NCBI GenBank assembly: GCA_963681505.1
Contig: OY811973.1
Location: 13,142,268 to 13,206,267, forward strand
DNA from: Eunapius fragilis
Taxonomy: Eukaryota > Porifera > Demospongiae > Spongillida > Spongillidae
Direction: 5' to 3'
Length of the DNA stretch: 64,000 nt
Each line of letters starts with the position of its first letter. Within the stretch, counting starts at the first letter, position 1. Below the pieces are notes generated by a model. That model saw nothing but the letters and a program-made list of their open reading frames with translations. It was not told the origin of the DNA and ran no database searches. A program made the translations under genes and the position numbers. Below are positions 62,949 to 64,000 of the stretch, one piece after another.

Positions 62949-64000
62949 TCCTCTTCCTGCCCATTCTGTGCATGTCATCATACACATCACAACCATCCTT
63001 TGTCATCTCTACTTCTTGCTGTCGTATCTGCTGTCAAATCCATTTCCATGTGTGGTTTGTTAGGAGACTACAGTAGCTGGCACCTTCAGAGTATGGCTTG
63101 ATGTACACACCCACTCCCTACCATAGCATACCTTATTTCCCACCACCCTCACTTGACCTGGGACTTCTGTTTGAAGTCAAATACAAACATATGCTATCCA
63201 TTTCAGAGATGGCCTACTTCGTCTGGTGGGACTGTTGGTCAGCCAGCATCACATGGGCCGTACATAAAAGTGTGATGCTCACACTGATAGATGGACAACA
63301 GCACATCGGCTATCTCTGCATGCCTTGTGGGGGATCTGATCCAGCTTGGCTATAGCCACACACCTCAGCCTGTCATAGAACAGTAATGTTCCTCTGCATG
63401 CACTGCAGTCCATGTGGCTTGCAAGCTTGGGATTCATATTTGGTCTCCTGCCGACCACCATGTCTAGCAGGAGCGTATCCATAGAGGTTTCCATGTTGCC
63501 CAGGAACCCCCCCCCCCCCCCCCCCCATCTTCCCCTTTGAGATTACTGGCTTATTAATCTTTACATGTACCAGTTTAGTATACGTATCAGTATAAATAAT
63601 TCTACTGCAAGGTTGACCGTAGCACTGTTCACATAAGAACAGGTGTGCCTGTATTCATGAAGTGCTACATCTTCTGTCAGATATAGCTCGTCCACCCTGG
63701 CTTGAAAATGTGAACAAGTTGTTTCAGTGATGCAATATATGCCTGGGGCACGTCAGCCAGAGGGATAAGAAGTGTTCTTGCATCAATATAGGTTTAAACA
63801 TGTGGGACACCTATTGGAAAGGCTCTGCTTTACACCATAGCCAACAACATCACTGGTGGTGGAAAGCTGCAAGAGGCATGAGCAGGGATGGACTACATAA
63901 AAGTCAATTTTTATACTGACAGTTTTACCATTGTTGACAAGGTGGTTGATGTAATGGCTCCCTTGTCTGATGTGGATCACACCCTGTGGGATGAGCTGCA
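62949..64000. other. Right edge, possible minus-strand coding relics
   Basis: Minus-strand stretches at 63494-63279 (DCSACRGTLLFYDRLRCVAI) and about 63980-63660 (GSHYINHLVNNGKTVSIKID, then in another frame ARTLLIPLADVPQAYIASLK) look like remnants of one element. A C-run lies at 63508-63526. No gene can be named. Confidence 0.35.

Noticed and set aside
1-64000. tRNA, rRNA, operons, ribosome binding sites
   Set aside because: No cloverleaf with A and B boxes, no rRNA stretch and no bacterial gene arrangement was recognised by eye.

Overview
The window is eukaryotic and metazoan. Genes are split into short exons with GT..AG introns, almost all extracellular exons are symmetric phase 1-1, and the DNA is full of transposon relics, minisatellites, GT microsatellites and G/C homopolymers, with one 200-base assembly gap (51490-51689). 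The mix of Ig and FN3 receptor exons, small introns, and Merlin-, Helitron- and Mutator-like relics suggests a sponge or another early-branching animal. That assignment is an inference, not proven here.

The core is a cluster of related single-pass receptor genes. Gene A (about 6.1-16.1 kb, +) and gene B (about 33.6-46.4 kb, +) are tandem paralogues with the same layout: an Ig-like exon rich in Cys, an FN3 exon, tiny Ser/Pro/Thr stalk exons, a transmembrane exon, and three cytoplasmic exons. The last exon ends in two ITIM-type tyrosine motifs (LIYAEV and VIYSTV or VIYSAV) after a proline-rich stretch. Introns, 3' flanks and the flanking minisatellite are also shared, so a large block was duplicated. 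Between and beyond them lie an inverted Ig pseudo-exon (18.5-18.8 kb), an FN3 exon without its donor (20.7 kb), an Ig relic (20.3 kb), an intact Ig exon (22.4 kb) and a further family Ig exon (60.0 kb). A third receptor, gene E (54.4-58.75 kb, +), has five Ig exons and a probable transmembrane exon. On the minus strand, 49401-49672 is the last exon of another membrane protein with an ITSM-like TVYDEV motif. Together this looks like an expanding family of signalling cell-surface receptors, of the kind used in immunity or allorecognition; the function is inferred.

The left 3.9 kb is a 27-bp minisatellite with higher-order structure. Other arrays lie at 16.76-18.02, 38.66-40.98, 46.95-47.19, 47.41-47.85, 55.05-55.69, 56.45-58.08, 61.14-61.66 and 62.76-62.95 kb.

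The 24-33 kb stretch is a transposon graveyard: a retroelement-like coding relic, a 1-kb long-TIR element carrying a broken RecQ-like helicase, a Merlin transposase relic interrupted by a TTA-flanked MITE, a THAP-bearing TIR element, an 89-bp perfect palindrome and one of three Helitron-like elements. No tRNA, rRNA, CRISPR array or bacterial-type operon was seen.
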